DNA of 64,000 nt from Ilumatobacteraceae bacterium (lineage in GTDB: Bacteria > Actinomycetota > Acidimicrobiia > Acidimicrobiales > Ilumatobacteraceae): assembly GCA_022843125.1 (NCBI GenBank), contig JALHOG010000022.1:1-64000 (forward strand), written 5' to 3'. Shown here one piece after another: positions 52,148-60,929 of the stretch (the first letter of the stretch is position 1; each line of letters begins with the position of its first letter). A program made the position numbers and the translations under genes. The notes under the pieces are model-generated. The model saw nothing but the letters and a program-made list of their open reading frames with translations, ran no database searches and was not told where the DNA came from.

Positions 52148-53593
52148 TCAACCGGCGGTCGGGTCGGGCACGGTCGGGTCGGGCACGGTCGGGTCGGGCA
52201 CGGTCGGTGGCAGGAGCTCGCCGCAGCGGGCGACAGCGGCGTACCAGAGCGCGCTCTGCTTGGGGCGCCGCACCTGGGTGTCGGCGTCGACCTCGACGAG
52301 GCCGAACTTGGGCCCGTAGCCCCACGCCCACTCGAAGTTGTCGAGCAGCGACCAGGCGAAGTAGCCCTCGACAGGCACCCCGTCGTCGATCGCGTCGGCC
52401 ACCTGGGCGAGGTGATCGTGGAGGTACTCGATGCGATCGACGTCCGCGATCCGGCCGTCGTCGGCGCGGCGATCGTCGGGCATCGCGGCGCCGTTCTCGG
52501 TGACGAACAACTTCGGGAACGAGTACGTCGTGTGGAGCGAGCGCAGCAGATCGCCGAGCGCCTGCGGGTGGATCTCCCACCCCATGGCGGTCTGGCCGCC
52601 GCGCTCGGTGCGCTCACCGTCGATCGCCCCGACCATCTTGCGCGTGTAGAAGTTGATGCCGAGGAAGTCGATCGGCGCAGCGATCAGCTCCATGTCGCCC
52701 GGCTGCACCTCCGACCGGTCCCAGCCGAGTCGCTCGACGGTGAACTCCGGATACCCCTTACCGGCGATCGGGTCGGAGTACCACCGGTTCTCCCACTCGT
52801 CGATGACGCGTTGACGATCGAGGGCGAACGGTGAGTCGCCGACGGGCGTCACCGGGGTGAAGTTGAGCACGATGCCGACCTCCGCAGCGGGAGCGACGGC
52901 GCGGATCTCGCGCTGGGCGAGCCCGTGGGCGAGCAGCACGTGGTGGGAGGCAGCGAGGGCGTCGCGGAGATTGGTCCGGCCGGGCGCGTGCTCGCCGTTG
53001 AGGTAGCCGAGGTGGGTCACGACGAACGGCTCGTTGATCGTGGACCAGCGCGAGACGCGATCGCCGAGCCGACGCGCAACGGCGGCCGCGTATGCGCCGA
53101 ATGCGTCGGCCGTGGCTCGGACGGGCCAGCCGCCACGGTCCTCGAGCACCTGGGGGAGGTCCCAGTGGTAGAGCGTGAGGTACGGCTCGATGCCGGCTTC
53201 GAGCAGCGCATCGACGAGGCGGTCGTAGAAGTCGAGGCCCTCCGGGTTGACCTCGCCCGTACCGCCCGGTACGACCCGCGGCCAGGCGATCGAGAAGCGG
53301 TAGGCCGTGAGGCCGAGGTCGCGCATCATCGTGATGTCGTCGCGGTACCGATGGTAGTGGTCGCAGGCGATGCGGCCGTCGGAGGCGTCTCGGATCGTGC
53401 CCGGCTGCGAGCAGAACCGGTCCCAGATGCTCTCGCTCCTGCCGTCGGCGGTCGAGGCACCCTCGATCTGGAACGACGAGGTGGCTGACCCCCAGGCGAA
53501 GCCGGTGGGAAAGCGTCGCCGAGCGGTCTGAGCGGCACTGCCCGCATCCCGAGGAGTGGAAGCGCTTTCATCAACGTCAGTGAAGATGGTCAC
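52148..53593 (-). CDS. GH1 beta-glucosidase (beta-glycosidase)
   Basis: A 481-residue family 1 glycoside hydrolase. F-P-T-G-F-A-W-G-S-A-T-S-S-F-Q-I-E-G opens the barrel, acid/base Glu is in T-I-N-E-P-F, and the nucleophile is in F-V-T-E-N-G-A-A; a Y-F-A-W-S-L-L-D-N-F-E-W substrate-binding motif follows. It is cytoplasmic, for imported beta-glucosides or beta-mannosides. GTG 53593 with GGAGG upstream is taken as start. The C-terminus ends in a short V-P-D-P-T repeat encoded by a 15-bp tandem repeat. A LacI operator sequence lies inside the first codons. Confidence 0.94.
   Translation of the reverse strand: MTIFTDVDESASTPRDAGSAAQTARRRFPTGFAWGSATSSFQIEGASTADGRSESIWDRFCSQPGTIRDASDGRIACDHYHRYRDDITMMRDLGLTAYRFSIAWPRVVPGGTGEVNPEGLDFYDRLVDALLEAGIEPYLTLYHWDLPQVLEDRGGWPVRATADAFGAYAAAVARRLGDRVSRWSTINEPFVVTHLGYLNGEHAPGRTNLRDALAASHHVLLAHGLAQREIRAVAPAAEVGIVLNFTPVTPVGDSPFALDRQRVIDEWENRWYSDPIAGKGYPEFTVERLGWDRSEVQPGDMELIAAPIDFLGINFYTRKMVGAIDGERTERGGQTAMGWEIHPQALGDLLRSLHTTYSFPKLFVTENGAAMPDDRRADDGRIADVDRIEYLHDHLAQVADAIDDGVPVEGYFAWSLLDNFEWAWGYGPKFGLVEVDADTQVRRPKQSALWYAAVARCGELLPPTVPDPTVPDPTVPDPTAG
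52156..52200. repeat. 15-bp tandem repeat (3 copies) in the GH1 gene end
   Basis: CGGTCGGGTCGGGCA is repeated exactly three times and encodes T-V-P-D-P-type repeats at the C-terminus of the beta-glucosidase. It is likely slippage-prone and does not disturb the catalytic barrel. Confidence 0.85.
53557..53570. promoter_or_regulatory. LacI-type operator in the 5' end of the GH1 gene
   Basis: TGGAAGCGCTTTCA is a near-perfect palindrome of the LacI-family consensus (TGnAAGCGCTTnCA). It lies about 25-35 bases inside the GH1 coding region and is paired with the operator at 53688-53701, 118 bases away. Confidence 0.7.
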
Positions 53594-53658
53594 AGTGGGC
53601 TGCGCCTCCGGCGGAAGTGGTGCAAAAGACCAGGTAAAACATGATGTCGTGGTGTTCC

Positions 53659-53701
53659 TTGACATCGGGACGAACCGAACCGTAACATGGAAGCGGTTCC
53701 A
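53659..53701 (+). promoter_or_regulatory. lacI-side promoter with LacI-type operator
   Basis: TTGACA (53659-53664), 18 bases, TAACAT (53683-53688), immediately followed by the operator TGGAAGCGGTTCCA (53688-53701), whose arms are perfectly inverted around GCGG. The operator would cover the transcription start, so the regulator probably represses itself and the transport operon. Confidence 0.7.
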
Positions 53702-53781
53702 GTTCAAGATCCGTTCACCGCACCGATGCCGATTCCCGGCAGCGCCGGCGAGGGGCGGGATGCGCTCCGGGGGGAGGTTGC

Positions 53782-54804
53782 ATGGACAGCCAGCGCGGCC
53801 AGCAGGCCAGCGAGCGGGTCACGCTCGACGATGTCGCCCGCTTGAGCGGCGTGTCACGTTCGGCCGCCTCACGGGCGCTCAACAACCGCCCCGGTGTCCG
53901 CCCTGATGTGCGCGAACGGGTCAACCGCATCGCCGATCACCTCGGGTTCCGTCCGAACCGTGCTGCCCAGAACCTCGCATCCGGGCTGTCGTCGGTGATC
54001 GGTCTCGTGATCCCCTCGTCCGACCTCAGGGTCGACCCGTACGGCGCCGCGATGACCCACGCAGTCGGGCGGGCGGCGATCACGCGTGACCTCGGCGTGA
54101 TGCTCCATCTCGCCCACGACGAGCCCGGAGCCACCGTCCACCACATCCTGAGCGACGGCCTGATCGACGGCCTGCTGATCAGCTCGGTCGCGGTCGGGTC
54201 GTGGGTCGACGGGCTGTTCGACTCGTCGATCGCCACCGTGCTGATCGGCACCCACCCCACCCGCACTGACGTGGTCAGCGTCGACGTCGAGAACCGTGAT
54301 GCGTCGGCGATGGCCGTCACCCACCTGTTCGAGCAGGGGTGTGAGCGCGTCGGCTGCATCGTCGGCCCGCTCGATCGGGCCGACGCGCGGGCGCGCCTCG
54401 AGGGCTACCGCCTCGCCCACGAGCAAGCGGGCCGCCCGTACGATCCGCAGCTCATCGCGCACGGCAACTTCGGGCGCCTGTCGGGTGTCAACGTCGCCGG
54501 CTCACTGTTCGAAGCCGGCGTCGACGGGATCTACTCCTCGAACGACGAGATGGCCGTCGGCGCGATGTGGGCCGCCGCCCACCGCGGCGTCCGGATCCCC
54601 GACGACGTGAAGATCGTCGGGTTCGACGGCACGTCGATCGACGAGTTCATCGAGCCATCGCTGACGAGTGTCGTGCAACCCTTCGACCGCATCGCTTCGA
54701 CCGCGATCGACCTGCTGCTCGCGATCGTCGCCGGCCGCGCCGACGTGCAGTCGGCGACCATCGTTCCCGAGCTCGTGAAGGGAGGTTCGACCGCACTCGC
54801 GTGA
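53782..54804 (+). CDS. LacI-family transcriptional regulator
   Basis: A 340-residue repressor. The N-terminal HTH V-T-L-D-D-V-A-R-L-S-G-V-S-R-S-A-A-S-R-A-L-N (about 13-34) and hinge precede a periplasmic-binding-protein-like sensor domain (I-G-L-V-I-P-S-S-D near 73; G-F-D-G-T-S-I-D-E near 288). GGGAGG precedes the ATG. Two matching palindromic operators lie upstream and divergently placed sugar-hydrolase genes lie opposite, so it most likely controls this beta-glycoside locus in response to an intracellular sugar. Confidence 0.94.
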   Translation: MDSQRGQQASERVTLDDVARLSGVSRSAASRALNNRPGVRPDVRERVNRIADHLGFRPNRAAQNLASGLSSVIGLVIPSSDLRVDPYGAAMTHAVGRAAITRDLGVMLHLAHDEPGATVHHILSDGLIDGLLISSVAVGSWVDGLFDSSIATVLIGTHPTRTDVVSVDVENRDASAMAVTHLFEQGCERVGCIVGPLDRADARARLEGYRLAHEQAGRPYDPQLIAHGNFGRLSGVNVAGSLFEAGVDGIYSSNDEMAVGAMWAAAHRGVRIPDDVKIVGFDGTSIDEFIEPSLTSVVQPFDRIASTAIDLLLAIVAGRADVQSATIVPELVKGGSTALA

Positions 54805-54856
54805 ACCCCCCACGAATCCCTCTGACATGCCGGCTCCGGCCGTGACCACCGTTGGT

Positions 54857-54889
54857 GCTGGACCGAGGACCGCAGATCCTCGGCCCAGC
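54857..54889 (+). terminator. Stem-loop after lacI
   Basis: GCTGG and CCGAGGA pair with TCCTCGG and CCAGC around a 7-base loop, with one mismatch in the stem. It lies between the lacI stop and the solute-binding protein gene; no T run follows. Downstream, a 15-bp near-tandem repeat (CTCAACACCATCAG at 54941 and 54956) precedes the ribosome-binding site. Confidence 0.5.
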
Positions 54890-54985
54890 GATTCCCCAGA
54901 CGACGGTCTCTGACCTTCAGGCCTCGACACCGTTTCAAGCCTCAACACCATCAGTCTCAACACCATCAGCAAGGAGAACACCCGC

Positions 54986-56515
54986 ATGCTACGCACTACG
55001 CGCTCGACGCGACGCGCCTCGATCGGGGCCGTTGCCGTCAGCCTCGCACTGGTCGCCGCGGCGTGCGGCGGCGACGACGGCGACGGCGGCGATGCCGCCG
55101 TCGACGAGTCGGCCACCGCACCCGCCGACGAGTCAGCCACCGCACCCGCCGACGAGTCGGCCACCGCACCCGCCACCGAATCAGCCGCGGAGACGGCACC
55201 CGCCGCATCCGGTGACGGGGTCGAGGTCCGCTGGTTCGTCGGCCTCGGTACCGGATCGCAGGCCGAGCAGATCGACCGCCAGCAGGCGCTGATCGACGAG
55301 TTCAACGAGAGCCAGGACGCGATCACGCTCGTCGCCGAATTCGTCGACAACGCGACCGCCAAGGAGGCGCTCGCCACCCAGATCGCCGGCGGGAACCCGC
55401 CCGACATCATCGGACCGGTGGGCCGCGAGGGCGCCAACTCGTTCTCCGGCCAGTACCTCGACCTCGGCCCGCTGATCGAGTCGTCGGGCATCGACCTGTC
55501 GCAGTACGAGCCCGAGCAGATCGAGGCCCGCCGCAACCCGGACGGCACGATCGACTCGCTCCCGTTCGCCTCGTTCCCGGCGGCGCTGTTCTTCAACAAG
55601 GACCTCTTCGACGAGGCCGGCCTGCCGTACCCGCCCGCCGAGTACGGCGCGCCGTACGGCGAGGGCACCGAGTTCGAAGGCACCTGGGACACGGCCAAGC
55701 TCGAGGAGATCGCCAAGATCCTCACCGTCGACGCCAACGGCAACGACGCGACCAGCCCCGACTTCGACACGACCCAGGTCGTGCAGTGGGGCTTCAACCA
55801 CCAGTGGACCGAAGACCCGAAGGCCCAGGGCACGCTGTTCGGCGCCGGCAACATCGTCGCCGACGACGGCACCGCCAAGGTGCCCGAGCAGTGGGTCGAG
55901 GAGTGGAAGTGGTATCACTCGATGATCTGGGACATCGGCGCCTCGCCGAACGCCGAGCAGCTCGGCGGTGACGTCCTCGGTGGCAACGCCTTCAACTCGG
56001 GCAAGGTCGCGATGGCGCACACCCACCTCTGGTACACCTGCTGCCTCAACAGCGGCGGCGACGCACCCGAGTTCCGCACCTTCTGGGACGTCGCCGCGCT
56101 GCCCGCGCACAACGGCGTCGCCACGGCCAAGCTCCACGCCGACACGTTCCGCATCCACAAGGACTCGGCCAACCCCGAGGCGGCGTTCGAGGTGCTGCGC
56201 TGGATCCAGGAGGACAAGGCGCTCGACTTCCTCACGATCTACGGCGCGATGCCGGCCCGGATCGACCTGCGCGACCCGTACTTCGAGAACCTCGACGTCA
56301 ACTTCACCCAGGGCGTCAACTGGGACGTGTTCCTCGAAGGCCTGAAGTACGTCGACAACCCGAGCCACGAGCTCGACATGCCGGCCTACGTCGAGTCGGA
56401 CACCCGCATCAAGGAGCTCGACGACCTCCTCAACACCAACCCGGACCTCGACATCGACGCTGCCGTCGCCGAGCTCGAGGCCGACCTCAACGCGATCTGG
56501 ACCGCCGCCGGCTGA
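54986..56515 (+). CDS. Sugar ABC transporter substrate-binding lipoprotein
   Basis: A 509-residue extracellular solute-binding protein (family 1). The signal ends in the lipobox L-V-A-A-A-C27, so it is lipid-anchored outside the cell. An Ala/Asp/Glu/Thr-rich linker includes D-E-S-A-T-A-P-A repeated three times (24-bp exact-period repeats at 55103-55174), then the mature domain starts V-E-V-R-W-F-V-G-L-G. AAGGAGA precedes the ATG. It delivers oligosaccharides, probably beta-mannosides or beta-glucosides given its neighbours, to the two permeases downstream. Confidence 0.93.
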   Translation: MLRTTRSTRRASIGAVAVSLALVAAACGGDDGDGGDAAVDESATAPADESATAPADESATAPATESAAETAPAASGDGVEVRWFVGLGTGSQAEQIDRQQALIDEFNESQDAITLVAEFVDNATAKEALATQIAGGNPPDIIGPVGREGANSFSGQYLDLGPLIESSGIDLSQYEPEQIEARRNPDGTIDSLPFASFPAALFFNKDLFDEAGLPYPPAEYGAPYGEGTEFEGTWDTAKLEEIAKILTVDANGNDATSPDFDTTQVVQWGFNHQWTEDPKAQGTLFGAGNIVADDGTAKVPEQWVEEWKWYHSMIWDIGASPNAEQLGGDVLGGNAFNSGKVAMAHTHLWYTCCLNSGGDAPEFRTFWDVAALPAHNGVATAKLHADTFRIHKDSANPEAAFEVLRWIQEDKALDFLTIYGAMPARIDLRDPYFENLDVNFTQGVNWDVFLEGLKYVDNPSHELDMPAYVESDTRIKELDDLLNTNPDLDIDAAVAELEADLNAIWTAAG

Positions 56516-56531
56516 CCTGATCCCGTCGCAC

Positions 56532-56561
56532 CGGTCGGGGCCCGCACACGGGCCCCGACCG
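56532..56561 (+). terminator. Strong hairpin between SBP and permease genes
   Basis: A perfect 13-bp stem (56532-56544 with 56549-56561) around the tetraloop CACA. Such intercistronic hairpins often stabilise the upstream message or attenuate downstream transcription, which would raise binding protein relative to permease. No T run follows. Confidence 0.65.
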
Positions 56562-56598
56562 CCGACGGACTGGGCCGATGGCACCTGGGAGGACACCT

Positions 56599-57564
56599 GT
56601 GACCACTTCGATCTTCACCGGAGGCGACCGTTCGAGCGACGCCACCGCCGACGACACCGGTGTCGTCGCGCGTCGCGAGCGTCGATGGGGCTATGCGTTC
56701 ATCTCCCCGTGGATCATCGGCTTCCTCGTGTTCTTCCTCATGCCGCTCGCTGCATCGCTCGTGCTGAGCTTCACCAACTACGAGCTCGCTGATCAGGACG
56801 GCAAGCCGACCGGTTTCGTCGGGCTCGAGAACTGGCGCCGGCTCCTCAGCGACCCCGACGTCCGGCAAGGTGCCGAGGTCACGTTCAAGTTCGCGCTGGT
56901 TGCGATCCCGCTGTCGATCGTGCTCCCACTCGGCATCGCCTACCTGATGGTGTCGAAGCACCTCCGGTTCCCCGGCTTCTTCCGGGCGATGTTCTATCTG
57001 CCGACGATGGTGCCGTTCGTCGCCGCCGCGATCGTGTGGCGCTTCTACCTCAACGGTGAGTTCGGCTGGTTCGGCAAGCTGTTCGCGCAGGTGGGCATCG
57101 ACGTTCCCGACTTCGGGCGCAGCGCCACGATGGCGATGCTGTCGCTGTTCCTCATCGGCACCTGGGGGATCGGCAACGCGATGATCGTCAACATCGCGGC
57201 GCTCAACGGCGTCCCGAAAGACCTCTACGAGGCTGCAACGCTCGACGGAGCCGGACGCTGGCTGCTGTTCCGCGACGTCACGTTCCCGATGATCTCGCCG
57301 ATCATCTTCTACAACCTGGTGCTGTCGCTCGTGGGGTTGGGCCAGTACTTCGTGGTGCCCTACGTGCTGACCGACGGCAGTGGCAAGCCCGACGGCGCCC
57401 TCGCCTTCTACACGATGTACTTCTACAAACAGACCTTCGTGTTGTTCCAGGGCGGCTACGGCGCAGCCCTGGCGTGGGCGATGTTCATCGTGATCTTCAG
57501 TTTGACCGCACTGCTGTTCTGGAGCGCCCGCTTCTGGGTGCACTACGAGTACGAGGAGAAGTGA
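56599..57564 (+). CDS. Sugar ABC transporter permease (MalF-type)
   Basis: A 321-residue inner-membrane permease with about six helices. The cytoplasmic coupling loop E-A-A-T-L-D-G-A-G (about 211-219) contacts the ATPase. The GTG at 56599 is preferred over ATG 56578 because GGGAGG sits 5-6 bases before it. It pairs with the next gene product to form the channel and uses the binding protein just upstream and the divergently encoded ATPase. Confidence 0.93.
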   Translation: MTTSIFTGGDRSSDATADDTGVVARRERRWGYAFISPWIIGFLVFFLMPLAASLVLSFTNYELADQDGKPTGFVGLENWRRLLSDPDVRQGAEVTFKFALVAIPLSIVLPLGIAYLMVSKHLRFPGFFRAMFYLPTMVPFVAAAIVWRFYLNGEFGWFGKLFAQVGIDVPDFGRSATMAMLSLFLIGTWGIGNAMIVNIAALNGVPKDLYEAATLDGAGRWLLFRDVTFPMISPIIFYNLVLSLVGLGQYFVVPYVLTDGSGKPDGALAFYTMYFYKQTFVLFQGGYGAALAWAMFIVIFSLTALLFWSARFWVHYEYEEK

Positions 57565-57571
57565 GCCGGCG

Positions 57572-58681
57572 ATGACGACGATCGCACCGCCCGCCGAGCG
57601 CACCACCGGCAAGCTGCTCCGGGCGAAGGAGCCCACCACGACCTTCCGGCAGCTCGACCGGCGCACCCGCCGATTCGTGGCGAGCTCGGCAGTGACGCTG
57701 TTCGCCCTGATCGCGCTGTCGGCGTTCCTGCTGCCGTTGCTGTTCATGCTGACGTCGGCACTCAAGACCGAGGACCAGATCGCGAACGGTGAGATCCTGC
57801 CGCAGAGCCCCGGGACGGCGATGATCGACGGGGAGGAGGCGGTGCTGCTCAACGTGCCGTTCGACGGCGGCACCCGTGCGCTCGCGCTCGTCGATCCGGG
57901 CCGGCAGGAGAGCGTCTTCGTCGACCCCGCCGACCCCACGACCGAGATCGTGTGGGAGGGCAACTGGCGCGGGCTCCAGCCCGAGTACTCGCTCGATCCG
58001 ACGTGGAGCAACTTCGGTGACGCGTGGAGTCAGACGAGCCCTGGCATGGGCCGCCTGCTGTTCAACACCGGCGTCATCGCCGGGCTCGGCATGGCGGGGA
58101 CGATCATCTCGTCGACGCTCGTGGCGTACGGCCTGTCGCGGTTCCGGATCCCGTTCAAGCCGCTGATCCTCGGCACGCTCCTGGCGACGATCATCCTGCC
58201 CAGGTTCGTCACTCTGATCCCGACGTACGTGATGTTCAACGAGTTCGGGTGGATCGGCACGATCCTGCCGTTGACGATCCCGCACTTCTTCTCGAACGCC
58301 TACAACGTGTTCCTGCTGCGGCAGTTCTTCCTCACGATCCCGAAGGATCTCGACGAGGCAGCGGCGATCGACGGGGCCGGGCCGATGCGCACCCTCCTGA
58401 CCGTGATCCTGCCGCAGGCGAAGGGAGCGGTGCTCGCGATCGCCCTGTTCCACTTCTTCTACTCCTGGAACGACTTCCTCGAACCACTCGTGTTCCTCGG
58501 GGGCGCCACCGAGTGGACCCCCGTGTCGCTGGGGCTGGCCCGGTTCGTCGGGATCTACGACACGAACATCCCGCTCGTCCTCGCCGGCGCGTTCATCGCG
58601 ATGATCATCCCGCTCCTCGTGTTCCTGATGCTCCAGCGGATCTTCCTCCGAGGCATCGACCTCTCCGGCTCGGTGAAGTGA
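57572..58681 (+). CDS. Sugar ABC transporter permease (MalG-type)
   Basis: A 369-residue permease beginning 7 bases after the previous stop. After the first helix (about 40-62) there is an unusually long soluble loop of about 90 residues (T-E-D-Q-I-A-N-G ... W-S-N-F), then about five helices and the coupling motif E-A-A-A-I-D-G-A-G near 264. The loop is longer than in MalG itself; similar insertions occur in actinobacterial relatives. It completes the transporter. Confidence 0.93.
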   Translation: MTTIAPPAERTTGKLLRAKEPTTTFRQLDRRTRRFVASSAVTLFALIALSAFLLPLLFMLTSALKTEDQIANGEILPQSPGTAMIDGEEAVLLNVPFDGGTRALALVDPGRQESVFVDPADPTTEIVWEGNWRGLQPEYSLDPTWSNFGDAWSQTSPGMGRLLFNTGVIAGLGMAGTIISSTLVAYGLSRFRIPFKPLILGTLLATIILPRFVTLIPTYVMFNEFGWIGTILPLTIPHFFSNAYNVFLLRQFFLTIPKDLDEAAAIDGAGPMRTLLTVILPQAKGAVLAIALFHFFYSWNDFLEPLVFLGGATEWTPVSLGLARFVGIYDTNIPLVLAGAFIAMIIPLLVFLMLQRIFLRGIDLSGSVK

Positions 58682-58764
58682 CGATCAACGGGTCGGCGCG
58701 GTCGTCGGGGTGGCGTCTCCGTGCGGGTGTGCGCCCGCCGCGGTGACGCGGCACACTGTCGGCC

Positions 58765-60216
58765 ATGACCGTCCCCGTCACCGTCACCGTCGTCCGCACC
58801 GCGCCCCGTTCTGCCGACGCCGTCGGTCTCGCCGTCGGCCCGTCAGGTCCGGTGCCGCGCCAGCTCGGCCTCAACCGGGCGGGGCTCGAGGCGCACGGCT
58901 TCACCGGCAAGGTCGGGTCGACGCTGGTGGTGCCGAGCCGCGAGGGTGCGTCGTTCATCGCAGTCGGCGTCGGCGATGCGCCCGGCCCGAAGCAACTCCG
59001 CGATGCGGCAGCGGCGTTCGTGCGGGCGGCGGGCAAGCGCGCCCACCTCGCCACGAACCTGGCGGAGGTCGGCGCCGATGCGGGAACCGTCGCCCAGGCG
59101 GTCACCGAGGGCATCCTGCTCGCCAACTACAAGTACCTCGGTCTCAAGACCGACCGCTCGGCCGAGAGCGTGCTCGCCACCGTCTCGCTCGTGGTCGGGC
59201 AGGCGCACGAGAAGGCCGCCGGGCGCGGCGCCCAGCGCGGCGAGGTCACGGCCGCCGCAGCCAACCTCGCTCGCGAGTTCGCCAACATGCCGCCGAACGC
59301 GCTCACGGCTCGCACCTTCGCGGCTCGGGCGCAGGAGCTCGCTGCCGGCTGCGGGCTCGGCGTCGAGGTGTACGGCCGCGACCAGCTCGCCACGATGGGT
59401 TGTGGCGGCATGCTCGGCGTGAACGCCGGCTCGACCGAGCCGCCGCGGATGGTGAAGCTCACCTACACGCCGCGCAACGCCAAGGCGCACGTCGCGCTCG
59501 TCGGCAAGGGTGTGATGTACGACTCGGGCGGCCTGAGCCTCAAGCCCACCAACCCGATGAGCGTCGCCATGAAGATGGACATGTCGGGTGCCGTCGCGGT
59601 GCTGTCTGCGATGACTGCGCTCAAGGCACTCGGCTGCAAGAACCGCGTCACCGCGTGGCTGATGTGCACCGACAACATGCCGTCGGGATCGGCGCTCAAG
59701 CTCGGCGACGTGCTCACGTTCCGCAACGGCAAGACCGCCGAGATCCACAACACCGATGCCGAGGGTCGGCTCGTGCTCGCCGACGGGCTGTCGCTCGCGG
59801 TCGAGGAGTCGCCCGACGTGATCGTCGACATCGCCACGCTCACCGGTGCGGCGATGGCGGCACTCGGCGGCGATTACGCAGCCGTGATCGGCAACGATGC
59901 CGGCGCGATCGCCGCGGTCGAGGCCGCCGCCCAGGCCACCGACGAACCGGTGTGGGAGCTTCCGCTGGCGCGCGACCGGTACCGCAAGCTGCTCGACTCG
60001 CTCGTGGCCGACATGAAGAACGTCGGCGGCCCATACGCCGGCGCGACCACGGCAGCGATCTTCCTGTCTGAGTTCGTCGGCGACATCCCGTGGGCCCACC
60101 TCGACATCGCCGGCCCGATGATGGTCGACGGCGACACCAGCTGGCGCTCGAAAGGCGCCACCGGCTTCGGCACCCGCCTCCTGATCGACGTCGCCTGCGC
60201 GTACACCCCCGCCTGA
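58765..60216 (+). CDS. pepA: Leucyl aminopeptidase (M17)
   Basis: A 483-residue cytoplasmic zinc/manganese aminopeptidase releasing N-terminal amino acids. The M17 active-site signature N-T-D-A-E-G-R-L-V-L-A-D lies near residue 330, with G-K-G-V-M-Y-D-S-G-G-L-S-L-K near 250 (metal Lys and Asp) and the D-M-S-G-A near 272. The N-terminal domain is shorter and less conserved, as usual. CACACT ends 7 bases before the ATG at 58765, fitting a leaderless start. It stands alone, 83 bases after the transporter operon. Confidence 0.94.
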   Translation: MTVPVTVTVVRTAPRSADAVGLAVGPSGPVPRQLGLNRAGLEAHGFTGKVGSTLVVPSREGASFIAVGVGDAPGPKQLRDAAAAFVRAAGKRAHLATNLAEVGADAGTVAQAVTEGILLANYKYLGLKTDRSAESVLATVSLVVGQAHEKAAGRGAQRGEVTAAAANLAREFANMPPNALTARTFAARAQELAAGCGLGVEVYGRDQLATMGCGGMLGVNAGSTEPPRMVKLTYTPRNAKAHVALVGKGVMYDSGGLSLKPTNPMSVAMKMDMSGAVAVLSAMTALKALGCKNRVTAWLMCTDNMPSGSALKLGDVLTFRNGKTAEIHNTDAEGRLVLADGLSLAVEESPDVIVDIATLTGAAMAALGGDYAAVIGNDAGAIAAVEAAAQATDEPVWELPLARDRYRKLLDSLVADMKNVGGPYAGATTAAIFLSEFVGDIPWAHLDIAGPMMVDGDTSWRSKGATGFGTRLLIDVACAYTPA

Positions 60217-60252
60217 CACCACGGCAAGGCGGGCTCGTCGGTCAGCCGCCGG

Positions 60253-60771
60253 TCACGCGGCCCAGGCGGCGAACTCGGTGGCGCGGACGGCGGCGATGGC
60301 GGGGATGCCTGCGGCGATCAGACGCTGTTCCAGGTCGCGGGCGTCGATCTGGCACGTACGACGGGCCCACTCCTCGTGCTCGACCCGAAGGTCGTCGGGG
60401 AGGCGGTTGAGGTGGCGCTGGGCGACCGACGGTAGGCGGCGCCGCACGTTGAAGCCGTCGGACGTCGGGTGGGCGACGCCGAACATGACGCACCGATGGA
60501 GCGCCTTGCCGAACGGTGAGGCGGCGTTCTTGTCGAACGAGAGCCCCATCGTCCGGGCGGTGTGGCCGAGGTCGAGCACGAAGCCCTCGGGTTCCGTGTC
60601 GAAGCACTCGGCGAACCGCCGCAGGATCCACGTCGCCGTGGGTCCGATGACCGACAGCCAGTAGCGCTCGACGTAGAGCGAGCGCGGATCATGGCCGCGG
60701 GTGTCGACGACCGGGTCGATCCACGGGCGGATGGTCGCTTGTTCGGGGATGAGGGAGATGACCTGTTGCAC
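60253..60771 (-). CDS. Conserved actinobacterial hypothetical protein
   Basis: A 172-residue soluble protein, mostly helical, with the segment S-L-Y-V-E-R-Y-W-L-S-V-I-G-P-T-A-T-W-I-L near 30-50 and L-D-L-G-H-T-A-R-T-M-G near 65. The GTG at 60771 is chosen for AGGAG 6-8 bases upstream; sequence beyond it in frame is unlike the rest. I do not recognise a domain, and no function is assigned. The 158 bases between this start and the alcohol dehydrogenase stop hold nothing evident. Confidence 0.75.
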   Translation of the reverse strand: MQQVISLIPEQATIRPWIDPVVDTRGHDPRSLYVERYWLSVIGPTATWILRRFAECFDTEPEGFVLDLGHTARTMGLSFDKNAASPFGKALHRCVMFGVAHPTSDGFNVRRRLPSVAQRHLNRLPDDLRVEHEEWARRTCQIDARDLEQRLIAAGIPAIAAVRATEFAAWAA

Positions 60772-60929
60772 GATGACTCCTGGAGGGCGAGGCGCGCTGG
60801 GCGCCATGGGTGACGCGGAGGAAGCCGGTGCCCTGATGTGGGTGCCGAGTGCAGCCGAACGGAAACGCAACGCATCGAATCCGGCACGCACATCCCGCGC
60901 GCGATGCCGGCGGAGCCGTGCAGGGCAGG

